Shown piece after piece: positions 1 through 5,847 of a stretch of 5,847 nucleotides of DNA. The notes under the pieces are model-generated. The model saw only the letters and a program-made list of their open reading frames with translations, was not told where the DNA came from and ran no database searches. How positions within the stretch are numbered: the first letter of the stretch is position 1; every line of letters starts with the position of its first letter. The stretch comes from Phycisphaerales bacterium (GTDB lineage: Bacteria > Planctomycetota > Phycisphaerae > Phycisphaerales > UBA1924): positions 1 through 5,847 of the forward strand of contig JAESUL010000210.1 in NCBI GenBank assembly GCA_016763115.1. The letters run 5' to 3'. The translations under genes were made by a program, and so were the position numbers.

Positions 1-1531
1 CAAGCTCACGGTCAAAGACCAGAAGCTCGAGGGGACTTTGCATGTAGATCCGGTCGAGTCGGCCGACGGTATCACCGCAGAAATCCTCGATGCCTTCGTA
101 CAAAGCGAGGGCGTCAACCCCTCGTTTATCGACCAAGACGCCCTCAACACACTCGCCCACCTTATCTGCGCCGATCCCAAGTCCGCCCACGAGGCATGCG
201 TCGCACGCGGCACCCCGCCCACGCCGGGGAGCGATGCATCAATTCAACTCGAAGACAGCATCCAAACACGCCTCGATGAAATCGAATCACGCCAGACGAA
301 GCTCGACGATGCGACCTCCAACGGTTCCTCAGCACCGACAGGAACAGATGATCCCGACGCCGACAACTCAATAGACTTCTACGAAATGAGCCCATTCCTT
401 ATCGTTGAGCAGGGCGATAGGATCTGCACACTCATCCAGGCCACAAACGGACAAGACGGCACCGATATCTATGGGCACAATATCGCATCCAAACACGGCA
501 AGTCCTCCATCTCCCTCAACGACGCGTCCGTACAGGTGCAAATCGACGGCTCGGTCACCGCTATGTGCTCGGGGCTGCTCGTTATTCTCCCCACCGGTGT
601 CCAGGTCACCGAGACCCTTGAGATCCCGCATGATGTCGATTTCTCGACCGCGAATATCGACTTTCCGGGCGATGTCATCATCGATGGCGGCGTGCTCGAC
701 AACTTCTGTGTCCGCGCTTCGGGCACCGTGCTCATCCGCAAACTCGTCCAGTCTTCGAGCATCGAAGCGAACGGAGACATCACACTCGACCAGGGAATGG
801 CGGGCAAGGACAAGGGCTCGATCATCGCCCACGCCGACCTGCACGCGGGGTACCTCGAATCGATCAATGCTACGGTCGGGGGCGATTGCACCGTTGAGCA
901 CGAGATCACCAATACAACACTCGCGGTCTCTGGGCAGCTCAACGCCCCCAGCGCTTCGCTGCGCGGCGGCGAGCTCGCGGTCGCCAATCACTGCGAGCTC
1001 AATATCGTTGGATCGGTGCAAGGCGTCGAGACCACGCTCATCCTGGGCTCGCTGAGGCATGTTGAGAACCTCATTGAACGCTCGATCGTGTTCGTGGAAA
1101 AAGCGGCCGGCGAACTCGACACCAAACGCAACGCCCACGAACAGTTCGTCCAGTCCATTGGCAAACCCACCCCGGCCCAGATCGAAGAACAGATGGGCAT
1201 GGAGTTTGAAATCTCCGAACTCCAATCCAAACTCGTCAAGCTCGAGGCCGCGACCCAACAACTGATGGAAACCCGATTGACCCGTGCAACCCCCTCGCTG
1301 TGCGTCCACCGGGTCATCTTCGCCAAATCGGTGGTGTATCTGCCCAGGTACAAGGTCGTTTTTTCGCAGGACCTCGAGGGCGAGACGACGATCGGTGTTG
1401 ATGCCGACGCGAACCCGACGCTGACGCACCACGGCAAGGCGCGTCCGATTCGTGATGTTGCCACGGTCTACCCAGATTCACGCGTGCCCCTGATCGAGCA
1501 CCGCAATGGGGTCTTTCGTATCGCTGCCTAA
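1..1531 (+). CDS. FapA/DUF342-family polymer-like beta-helix protein, 5' end missing
   Basis: The reading frame (first full codon at base 2) is open through the left edge, so this is the C-terminal 509 residues of a longer protein; a TTG at 38 is in frame but is not a credible start, because the residues before it (LTVKDQKLEGTLHV) fit the FapA N-terminal domain. Visible order: N-terminal domain remainder (about 1-50); GTPPTPG (70-76), the family's 'G-x-P-P-x-x-G' turn; an acidic, low-complexity insert (about 80-120); GTDIYG (153-158); a repetitive right-handed beta-helix-like stretch (about 205-345) containing VDFSTANIDFPGDV, the family's most typical segment; a charged coiled coil (about 351-430); and a closing beta domain beginning CVHRVIFAK (434). 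FapA proteins are cytoplasmic and have been tied to flagellar assembly or polar protein placement in some bacteria, but the biochemical role is unclear. No flagellar gene is visible here. Family assignment is firm, function is not. Confidence 0.9.
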   Translation, partial: KLTVKDQKLEGTLHVDPVESADGITAEILDAFVQSEGVNPSFIDQDALNTLAHLICADPKSAHEACVARGTPPTPGSDASIQLEDSIQTRLDEIESRQTKLDDATSNGSSAPTGTDDPDADNSIDFYEMSPFLIVEQGDRICTLIQATNGQDGTDIYGHNIASKHGKSSISLNDASVQVQIDGSVTAMCSGLLVILPTGVQVTETLEIPHDVDFSTANIDFPGDVIIDGGVLDNFCVRASGTVLIRKLVQSSSIEANGDITLDQGMAGKDKGSIIAHADLHAGYLESINATVGGDCTVEHEITNTTLAVSGQLNAPSASLRGGELAVANHCELNIVGSVQGVETTLILGSLRHVENLIERSIVFVEKAAGELDTKRNAHEQFVQSIGKPTPAQIEEQMGMEFEISELQSKLVKLEAATQQLMETRLTRATPSLCVHRVIFAKSVVYLPRYKVVFSQDLEGETTIGVDADANPTLTHHGKARPIRDVATVYPDSRVPLIEHRNGVFRIAA

Positions 1532-1558
1532 CGCCCGAATCCGACGATATCTGCCCCT

Positions 1559-1586
1559 CACCCAGAACCGCAGTGCCCATTGGGTG
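1559..1586 (+). terminator. Possible hairpin downstream of the FapA-family gene
   Basis: CACCCA at 1559-1564 can pair with TGGGTG at 1581-1586 around a 16-base loop, beginning 27 bases after the stop codon. There is no T-run after it, so it is not a standard intrinsic terminator. It is weak on its own and may be chance in GC-rich DNA. Confidence 0.2.
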
Positions 1587-1598
1587 GTATAGAACCAT

Positions 1599-1643
1599 GC
1601 AGGGATCATCCAATCCGCCGAGTTTTCGGCTGGACATCCCTGC
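1599..1643 (+). promoter_or_regulatory. Long bulged hairpin upstream of the C-X4-C-H protein gene
   Basis: Three nested arms pair in register: GCAGGGAT (1599-1606) with ATCCCTGC (1636-1643), TCCA (1609-1612) with TGGA (1631-1634), and GCCGA (1617-1621) with TCGGC (1626-1630), closing on a GTTT loop (1622-1625). That is 17 pairs with a small internal loop and one four-base bulge. It ends 23 bases before the chosen ATG at 1667. No T-run follows, so it could be a factor-dependent terminator for the preceding gene or a structured leader of the next one. The pairing is seen directly; a function is inferred. Confidence 0.5.
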
Positions 1644-1666
1644 CCTGCGGGACCACAATACACGCC

Positions 1667-2992
1667 ATGCCCAAACTCCCCCCCCAACCCGGACATCGGT
1701 TTTTTCGTTCGCCGATCTCAACGCTCGCCTTGTGCCTGGTCTTTGGTGCCGGTCTCGGCGCGGTCTCGATGAATATTGAACCCCAAGGCGACGACCCCGC
1801 ACCCACCGCTGGCGAGCGGGCAACCGCGGGCCAAGACCTGCGAAAAGACGACGGGCTGCACGAATGTGTGATTACCCTGGTCACCGGACGGACGATCACC
1901 GGGTTCTTGATCGAATCACGCGAAGACGAAGTCGTGCTTCGGCTCCAGAGCATCGACACTACTTATAAGCGCAAGATCATCGACTCGATCCGATTCTTGG
2001 CTCCGGTGTCCGAGCGGTACCACACGCTGCGGGCCCAGATCGCCGACACGGATATCGAGACCAGACTCACACTCGTTGAATGGCTCCGCACGCGAGAGGC
2101 GTATTACTTGGCCCTCGACGAGCTCGCCTCGATTCTCGAGATCGAGCCGCACAACCCCCAGGCACGCACGCTGCACAGCTGGCTCAAGGCCCAGCTTGAG
2201 ATGGGTTCATCGACCAAGTCCACCAAAAAGACACGCACCAAGCGTGCTCCAAAGAACGATCCCAAGGCGTTGGCACTCCTCACGCCCGAGCAGATCAACC
2301 TGATGCGGGTCTACGAGATCGATCTTCGCAACCCGCCCAAGCTCATCGTGCCCGACGCCACGCTGCGTGAACTGTTCTCCAGATTCCCCGATCAGTTCCC
2401 GGCGGACGATGCCGAGCGTGCCAAGTACTTTGACCTCCCCGAGGTTGAGAAGCTCAAGCTGCTCTTTACCCACCACGCGCGTGATCTGTACACGCAGGTC
2501 CGGGTCCTCGAAGACCCGGCGATGATGAAGATTTTTCAGACCCGGATCAACGGGCGCGGGGGATGGTTGGTCAATGCGTGCGCCTCGTCGAGTTGTCATG
2601 GGGGCGAGGAAGCCGGAAGTTTTCGGCTTGTCAGTGACCGTCCCAACTCCTTTGAGAGCGCGTACACCAACTTCTACATCATGGATCGGTATCGGCTCAA
2701 GGACGGCTCAGCGCTGATCAACTACGAGAACCCCGCCCGCTCGCCGCTGCTCCAACTCGCAACCCTGCAATCCAAAGCCACCCGCCCGCACCCCGAGGTT
2801 ATCAATGACCGCAGGCTCTCAAAGTGGCGAGCAGTGTTCCGCTCGACGCGGGACCGGAAATACAAGGTCGCCTACGACTGGATCAACTCGGTCTATTCCC
2901 CGCGTGTGCAGTACGACCTCGGGTACCCGCCCGCCCCCGCTGCCGATCCCGCCAACCCTGTTGATGGAAAAGACCCGGTCGTTTCGCCATAA
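1667..2992 (+). CDS. Membrane-anchored or secreted cytochrome-like protein with a C-X4-C-H site
   Basis: The 441-residue product starts at the ATG at 1667, which places a basic stretch (HRFFR, 10-14) ahead of a hydrophobic segment (about 16-35); this reads as a signal peptide or an uncleaved N-terminal anchor. An in-frame TTG at 1580 would add 29 unconvincing residues and spoil this signal. No strong ribosome site is visible. After a Pro/Asp-rich linker comes a small beta-rich segment (about 66-111, with TGRTITGFLIE), resembling an SH3-like barrel; then a helical TPR-like unit (about 129-176, ending EIEPHNPQA); then a Lys/Thr linker (181-200). The C-terminal half holds Cys305-X4-Cys310-His311-Gly-Gly, AGSFRL, Met339, the HPE at 375-377 and a final W-I-x-S-V helix. 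This C-terminal layout resembles planctomycete cytochrome-like proteins, which would bind one c-type haem outside the membrane. The usual C-X2-C-H is absent; C-X4-C-H sites are known but rare. Haem binding is inferred; the specific role is unknown. Confidence 0.75.
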   Translation: MPKLPPQPGHRFFRSPISTLALCLVFGAGLGAVSMNIEPQGDDPAPTAGERATAGQDLRKDDGLHECVITLVTGRTITGFLIESREDEVVLRLQSIDTTYKRKIIDSIRFLAPVSERYHTLRAQIADTDIETRLTLVEWLRTREAYYLALDELASILEIEPHNPQARTLHSWLKAQLEMGSSTKSTKKTRTKRAPKNDPKALALLTPEQINLMRVYEIDLRNPPKLIVPDATLRELFSRFPDQFPADDAERAKYFDLPEVEKLKLLFTHHARDLYTQVRVLEDPAMMKIFQTRINGRGGWLVNACASSSCHGGEEAGSFRLVSDRPNSFESAYTNFYIMDRYRLKDGSALINYENPARSPLLQLATLQSKATRPHPEVINDRRLSKWRAVFRSTRDRKYKVAYDWINSVYSPRVQYDLGYPPAPAADPANPVDGKDPVVSP

Positions 2993-3009
2993 CCCACCCC
3001 CTGGGTGGG
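2993..3009 (+). terminator. Compact GC hairpin directly after the stop codon
   Basis: CCCACCC (2993-2999) pairs perfectly with GGGTGGG (3003-3009) around a three-base loop, starting at the base after the TAA at 2990-2992. The stem is strong but no T-run follows, so termination would need to work without one, or the stem may protect the 3' end of the mRNA. Confidence 0.35.
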
Positions 3010-3080
3010 ACTGTGTGGAACTTGGCGGGAACCGATCCCGACAGGACACGAACAATCCAGCGTGGATCAACCTATGGGAC

Positions 3081-3106
3081 AACCCAGGGGCAACCAAGCC
3101 CGGGTT
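3081..3106 (+). terminator. Second hairpin in the 2993-3186 gap
   Basis: AACCC (3081-3085) pairs with GGGTT (3102-3106), and GGGC (3088-3091) pairs with GCCC (3098-3101), leaving a two-base bulge (3086-3087) and a six-base loop (3092-3097). It lies about 20 bases upstream of the promoter-like sequence of the next gene, a sensible place for a transcript end. No T-run follows. Confidence 0.3.
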
Positions 3107-3125
3107 ATCGTGCTACCATCCGCCC

Positions 3126-3155
3126 TTGGCAGACCCCCTAGGCCCGCGAGATAAC
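3126..3155 (+). promoter_or_regulatory. Sigma70-like promoter for the acidic-tailed lipoprotein gene
   Basis: TTGGCA (3126-3131) matches five of six bases of the -35 consensus, and GATAAC (3150-3155) matches four of six of the -10 consensus, with an 18-base spacer. A start near 3162 would give a leader of about 25 bases holding the ribosome site at 3176-3181. The match is by eye and planctomycete promoters are poorly defined. Confidence 0.4.
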
Positions 3156-3175
3156 TTTGACGGGCTCAACGAGCG

Positions 3176-3181
3176 TGAGGA
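3176..3181 (+). promoter_or_regulatory. Ribosome binding site that sets the start at 3187
   Basis: TGAGGA ends five bases before the ATG at 3187. An in-frame TTG at 3157 lies upstream of this site, so the site favours the ATG, which also puts the hydrophobic export signal right at the N-terminus. Confidence 0.6.
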
Positions 3182-3186
3182 AGACC

Positions 3187-4590
3187 ATGACGACGACCAG
3201 AACCGTGATTTCAGCGACCCTTCTCATCCTTATTGCAGGACAGACGGGGTGTTCTCGCTCCGAGGACTCGAAAAACGCGGTCCGCGAAGCGGGTCGCGAG
3301 TTCGAGATGATCGCAGCGGGCAACGCGAACTCGTCGCCGAGCAATGCCGAGAGTGCTCTTCTCAAAGCCGAATCAACCGTTTCCAAGTACGCCGGGTCCA
3401 AAGACGGGTACGCCCAGGCAGCGTCGCTCGGAGTCGCCCAAGCCAAGATCGGGCTGTCAGCACTCGCTTCGCAAGAAGCGGTCGCCGCCGAGCGTACATC
3501 CATGCTCCAAGCGCGGGTGATCCGCGGGTACCTCAATGAATGGCGGACGATGTCGGCGATCGCTGAGGCTGCCAATATCTTTGACCCAACCGAAGGGCTC
3601 AAAGAACTCGCCGACCTGATCACCATGCGTCAAGAAGACATCGGCACCTACCGAACGCTCAAGGACGAGATCGAGGGCGAGATTTCTCAGCTCAACACCA
3701 AGATCGGCGACCTTGAAAACAACGCCAGCACCGAGCGCACCGCCGGCGCCGAGATCGAGCTGCGTATCCCGACACTTTCCGCCGAGGAAGGTGCCCGGCT
3801 CGCGGTGCAGGTCCGCGAACACACCCTGCGAGGCGATCAGTTCGGGCTCGAAGCATTCCGTATGCAGGGTCGCGTGGACCAGTTGATCCCCACCCGCGAG
3901 GAATACTCGCTGAATGTCAAGAAGGCCGAGTCACAGATCGAACTGCTCGATGCTGCACGCGAGGAACTCCAGGACCGCGAGCGCACAAGCAAGAGCGACG
4001 CCAAGGACGCAAGAGCCAAGGCGCAGGTCTCCCAAGATGCGATCCTCAAACTGATCGACGCGCTCGACGAGCATCGCTCGTCGACGGTCCAGAGCAGCAA
4101 CACCAAGGCGATCTCGCTTGTTCGTGGCGCGATCTCAGCAACGCGTGATTCCAAAAAGGCAACCGCTTCGGTGGCATCGTTGACCAAGGGATCGGCGATG
4201 CAACTCTTGGGCGAGTGCTTGCTGCGCCAGGCTTGGGGGCACGGCGAGGCGGCAACGATCTACATTAATATCGCCGAAGCGGGCATCCCCGGCGACTGGG
4301 TCGCCAAAGCCGAGAGCGAACGCGAGACCCAAGCTTCACTCAAGGCAGAAGCATCGCAGAGTTTCCGCGATGCAGCATCGGCGCTCCGCGGCGCACGCAT
4401 CAGCGGCGAAGCGGGCGACAAACTCGAAGCCGCGGCGGCCCGCCTGGATCTGCTCGGCGGGTTCGTTCCCGAACCGGTCGAAGAGTACGACGACTCGGAC
4501 GATTACATCGACGACACCTTCGATGAATCCGACGAATCAATGGGCATGGATGACGAAACCGAGATCGATCCCGAAGAAGACGACGGCTAA
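3187..4590 (+). CDS. Exported coiled-coil protein, probable lipoprotein, with acidic C-terminal tail
   Basis: I do not recognise the family. The 467-residue product begins MTTTR, then a hydrophobic core (about 7-18) and AGQTGC with Cys22, followed by Ser-Arg-Ser. This looks like a lipoprotein signal, although Gln at -3 departs from the usual Leu-type lipobox, so ordinary signal-peptide cleavage or a membrane anchor remains possible. The rest is almost wholly helical, rich in Ala, Glu, Arg and Lys, with coiled-coil stretches near 158-178 (LKDEIEGEISQLNTKIGDL) and 247-279, and Ala-rich helices with TPR-like spacing elsewhere. The final 39 residues (from EPVEEYDD) contain 22 Asp or Glu and no Lys or Arg, so the tail is probably disordered and might bind metal ions, basic surfaces or a partner. 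The start is fixed by the ribosome site at 3176-3181. It lies 194 bases after the cytochrome-like gene with its own promoter-like sequence, and 79 bases before the reductase gene. A cell-envelope structural or scaffold role is only a guess. Confidence 0.8.
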   Translation: MTTTRTVISATLLILIAGQTGCSRSEDSKNAVREAGREFEMIAAGNANSSPSNAESALLKAESTVSKYAGSKDGYAQAASLGVAQAKIGLSALASQEAVAAERTSMLQARVIRGYLNEWRTMSAIAEAANIFDPTEGLKELADLITMRQEDIGTYRTLKDEIEGEISQLNTKIGDLENNASTERTAGAEIELRIPTLSAEEGARLAVQVREHTLRGDQFGLEAFRMQGRVDQLIPTREEYSLNVKKAESQIELLDAAREELQDRERTSKSDAKDARAKAQVSQDAILKLIDALDEHRSSTVQSSNTKAISLVRGAISATRDSKKATASVASLTKGSAMQLLGECLLRQAWGHGEAATIYINIAEAGIPGDWVAKAESERETQASLKAEASQSFRDAASALRGARISGEAGDKLEAAAARLDLLGGFVPEPVEEYDDSDDYIDDTFDESDESMGMDDETEIDPEEDDG

Positions 4591-4645
4591 AAGCCCAGCA
4601 CGCAGACAAGCCTGCCTGCACCAAAGGCGTTCGGTGGGCAAAGTG

Positions 4646-4665
4646 ACCCTCAGATAAAAAGGGTG
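4646..4665 (+). promoter_or_regulatory. Ribosome site of the reductase gene, possibly masked by a small hairpin
   Basis: AAGGGTG (4659-4665) is a good ribosome site four bases before the ATG at 4670. Just upstream, ACCCT (4646-4650) is complementary to AGGGT (4660-4664) across a nine-base A-rich loop. If it forms, the ribosome site would be hidden. With only five pairs it may be chance; the ribosome site itself is the firm part. Confidence 0.4.
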
Positions 4666-4669
4666 AATC

Positions 4670-5647
4670 ATGAGTACCGCTGATCCCACGCCCCCCGAGG
4701 TCCGAGGCATCCCCGAGATGCCCGCTCAGGTCGTCCAGCACCTCGCCAAACCCAACGATCCCATTGTGGGCAAGGTAATCGAAACCCGTATTTGCTCGCC
4801 CTCCAACAAGGCCGCCGCATTTGTTCGTCATATATCCATTGATGTCTCGGGCACCGTTCTTGAGAACGGGTGGATCGCCGGTCAATCGTTCGGAGTCATC
4901 GCGCCGGGGGTGACCGACAAGGGCAAGGGGCACAAACTCAGGCTGTGCTCGATCAGCGCACCGACCAAGGGAGAGGACGGCAACGGCTCGATCATCTCTA
5001 CCACCACCAAACGCGTTCTCGACGAGCACTGGGACACGCACGAACTCTTTACCGGGGTGTGCTCGAACTACCTCTGTGATCTCAAGGTCGGCGACGAGGT
5101 CCTGCTCACCGGACCAGCGGGCAAGCGGTTTGTCCTCCCGGCGGACCCATATAAGCATGATTTCCTGTTCATCGCTACCGGCACCGGGATCGCCCCGTTC
5201 CGCTCGATGCTCATTGATCTGATCGCACTGGGGATGCCCTGCAAGGCGACGCTGATTATGGGTGCCCCCTACGCGACGGATTTGCTGTACCACGAGGACA
5301 TGCTCGCGTGGGAGAAACAGCACGCCGGGTTTACCTACCGGACCGCGATCTCTCGGCATCTGGTTGAGGACCAACGCCGAAGGATGTATGTCCAGGATCG
5401 GCTCGAAGAGGACGCCGACGACCTGATGCCGATGCTCAACGCTGATCGAACACTGGTCTACATCTGCGGCATCGCGGGGATGGAACTGGGGATCTTCAAG
5501 ACCCTTGCCCGGACCCTCTCTACGGACCAACTCGCCCAGTACCTGACCCTGGACCCCGCCATCGCTTCGGATCTCGATTCCTGGGAGCGGCGGATGATCC
5601 CGCGGGCGATCAAACCCACCAAGAGGATTTTTCTCGAGGTGTACTAA
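4670..5647 (+). CDS. Ferredoxin--NADP+ reductase, plant/cyanobacterial (plastidic) type
   Basis: This 325-residue FAD enzyme moves electrons between NADP(H) and ferredoxin or flavodoxin in the cytoplasm. The length is that of the full catalytic core without a long leader. N-terminal FAD-binding barrel: KLRLCSIS (89-96), where the family normally has R-x-Y-S; GVCSNYLCDL (129-138), nearly identical to the plant motif; and TGPAGKRFVLP (147-157). C-terminal NADP domain: ATGTGIAPFRS (169-179), MGAPYATDLLYHEDM (197-211), SR (228-229) with MYVQ (239-242), the positions that hold the 2'-phosphate in plant enzymes and so favour NADP over NAD, and VYICGIAGME (263-272). The chain ends in EVY, with terminal Tyr325 to stack on the flavin, as in chloroplast enzymes. 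Catalytic Ser94, Cys266 and Glu323 are all present. The oddity is Cys93 in place of the flavin-contacting Tyr. The cyanobacterial counterpart is petH. In a non-phototroph it would most likely supply reduced ferredoxin from NADPH; the partner is not in this window. A good ribosome site at 4659-4665 supports the ATG start. Confidence 0.95.
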   Translation: MSTADPTPPEVRGIPEMPAQVVQHLAKPNDPIVGKVIETRICSPSNKAAAFVRHISIDVSGTVLENGWIAGQSFGVIAPGVTDKGKGHKLRLCSISAPTKGEDGNGSIISTTTKRVLDEHWDTHELFTGVCSNYLCDLKVGDEVLLTGPAGKRFVLPADPYKHDFLFIATGTGIAPFRSMLIDLIALGMPCKATLIMGAPYATDLLYHEDMLAWEKQHAGFTYRTAISRHLVEDQRRRMYVQDRLEEDADDLMPMLNADRTLVYICGIAGMELGIFKTLARTLSTDQLAQYLTLDPAIASDLDSWERRMIPRAIKPTKRIFLEVY

Positions 5648-5692
5648 CCCCCGGCTGGTGCCCACCTACCAAACATACCCAACGCCGAGCCT

Positions 5693-5721
5693 GTGACCCG
5701 GGGCAAGAGCGGACATACACT
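5693..5721 (+). promoter_or_regulatory. Weak promoter-like sequence ahead of the last gene
   Basis: GTGACC (5693-5698) and TACACT (5716-5721) each match four of six bases of the sigma70 boxes with a 17-base spacer, which would put the transcript start near 5728, about 37 bases before the ATG at 5765. Such matches are common by chance. Confidence 0.2.
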
Positions 5722-5764
5722 CTGGGCGCACACGAGACCCATTACCTGGAAAAGAGCATCCCGA

Positions 5765-5847
5765 ATGATCATGCCCACCATACTGAGAACCATCACAGTC
5801 ATTGCAGCGATCGCGATCTGCTCTCCGATTACCCTCGCCCAATCGAG
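5765..5847 (+). CDS. N-terminus of an exported protein, cut by the right edge
   Basis: Only 27 residues are visible. They read as a typical Sec signal peptide: a short N-region with Arg8, a hydrophobic core (about 10-18), and a likely cleavage after Thr-Leu-Ala at residue 25 (TLA|QS). A second ATG at 5771 is in frame and could be the start instead; the GA-rich GGAAAAGAG (5748-5756) ends eight bases before the first ATG and 14 before the second, so the first is preferred. The 117-base gap after the reductase stop suggests a separate unit. The mature protein cannot be identified from this window. Confidence 0.7.
   Translation, partial: MIMPTILRTITVIAAIAICSPITLAQS

Noticed and set aside
368..1432. 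A 354-codon open frame on the - strand inside the FapA-family gene
   Set aside because: The + strand protein matches family features along its length; the antisense translation shows no recognisable domain.
1580..1666. TTG start adding 29 residues to the cytochrome-like protein
   Set aside because: The added residues cross the long hairpin, look non-coding, and would bury the N-terminal export signal. The ATG at 1667 fits better.
3157..3186. TTG start adding 10 residues to the acidic-tailed protein
   Set aside because: It lies at or before the likely transcript start and upstream of the ribosome site at 3176-3181.
2805..3539. A 244-codon + strand open frame bridging two genes
   Set aside because: It overlaps the end of one supported gene and the start of another, has Arg/Ser/Pro-rich content typical of an out-of-frame reading, and shows no signal or motif.
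4630..4658. Possible promoter (GATAAA at 4653-4658) ahead of the reductase gene
   Set aside because: The -35 partner matches only two bases and the transcript would start within the ribosome site.
4400..5665. A 421-codon open frame on the - strand, longer than the reductase gene it covers
   Set aside because: It runs opposite two well-supported + strand genes; the + strand carries intact FAD and NADP motifs and a ribosome site. Long antisense frames are expected in GC-rich coding DNA.
1..5847. A single operon or new multi-gene redox system
   Set aside because: Genes point the same way, but gaps of 79 to 194 bases, hairpins and a separate promoter-like sequence argue against one unit, and nothing ties the cytoplasmic reductase to the exported proteins.

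Overview
The window is a GC-rich bacterial chromosome segment with all five genes on the + strand. Third codon positions are mostly G or C, so long spurious open frames appear on the other strand. The best guess at the source is a planctomycete, possibly of the Phycisphaerae. This rests on a secreted, single-haem-type protein whose C-terminal layout (Cys...CysHis, then a 'HP' element, then a closing 'W-I' helix) resembles the cytochrome-like proteins abundant in that phylum, together with a FapA-family protein and weak, hairpin-rich gene spacing. It is an inference from gene style, not from a marker gene.

Layout. (1) Bases 1-1531 hold the 3' part of a FapA/DUF342-family gene; the frame is open through the left edge, so its true start lies outside. 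(2) Bases 1532-1666 are intergenic, with one modest hairpin and one long, bulged hairpin just before the next start. (3) Bases 1667-2992 encode an N-terminally anchored or secreted protein with a small beta-barrel-like segment, a TPR-like segment and a C-terminal C-X4-C-H site. (4) Bases 2993-3186 are intergenic, with a compact GC hairpin directly after the stop codon, a second hairpin, and a sigma70-like promoter. (5) Bases 3187-4590 encode an exported, probable lipoprotein with coiled coils and a very acidic C-terminal tail. (6) Bases 4670-5647 encode a complete plant/cyanobacterial-type ferredoxin--NADP+ reductase. (7) Bases 5765-5847 are the start of another exported protein, cut by the right edge.

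How the genes relate. Gaps of 79 to 194 bases, several with hairpins or promoter-like sequence, argue against one tight operon. Three of the five products carry export signals, and two products are (or may be) redox proteins: the reductase in the cytoplasm and the putative cytochrome outside the membrane. Nothing seen links them in one electron path; no ferredoxin gene is present. No mobile element, CRISPR array, tRNA, rRNA or toxin/defence module was seen. I do not see a convincing new multi-gene system; the points most worth a second look are the C-X4-C-H protein, the Tyr-to-Cys change in the reductase FAD motif, the unidentified acidic-tailed lipoprotein, and the long hairpin at 1599-1643.
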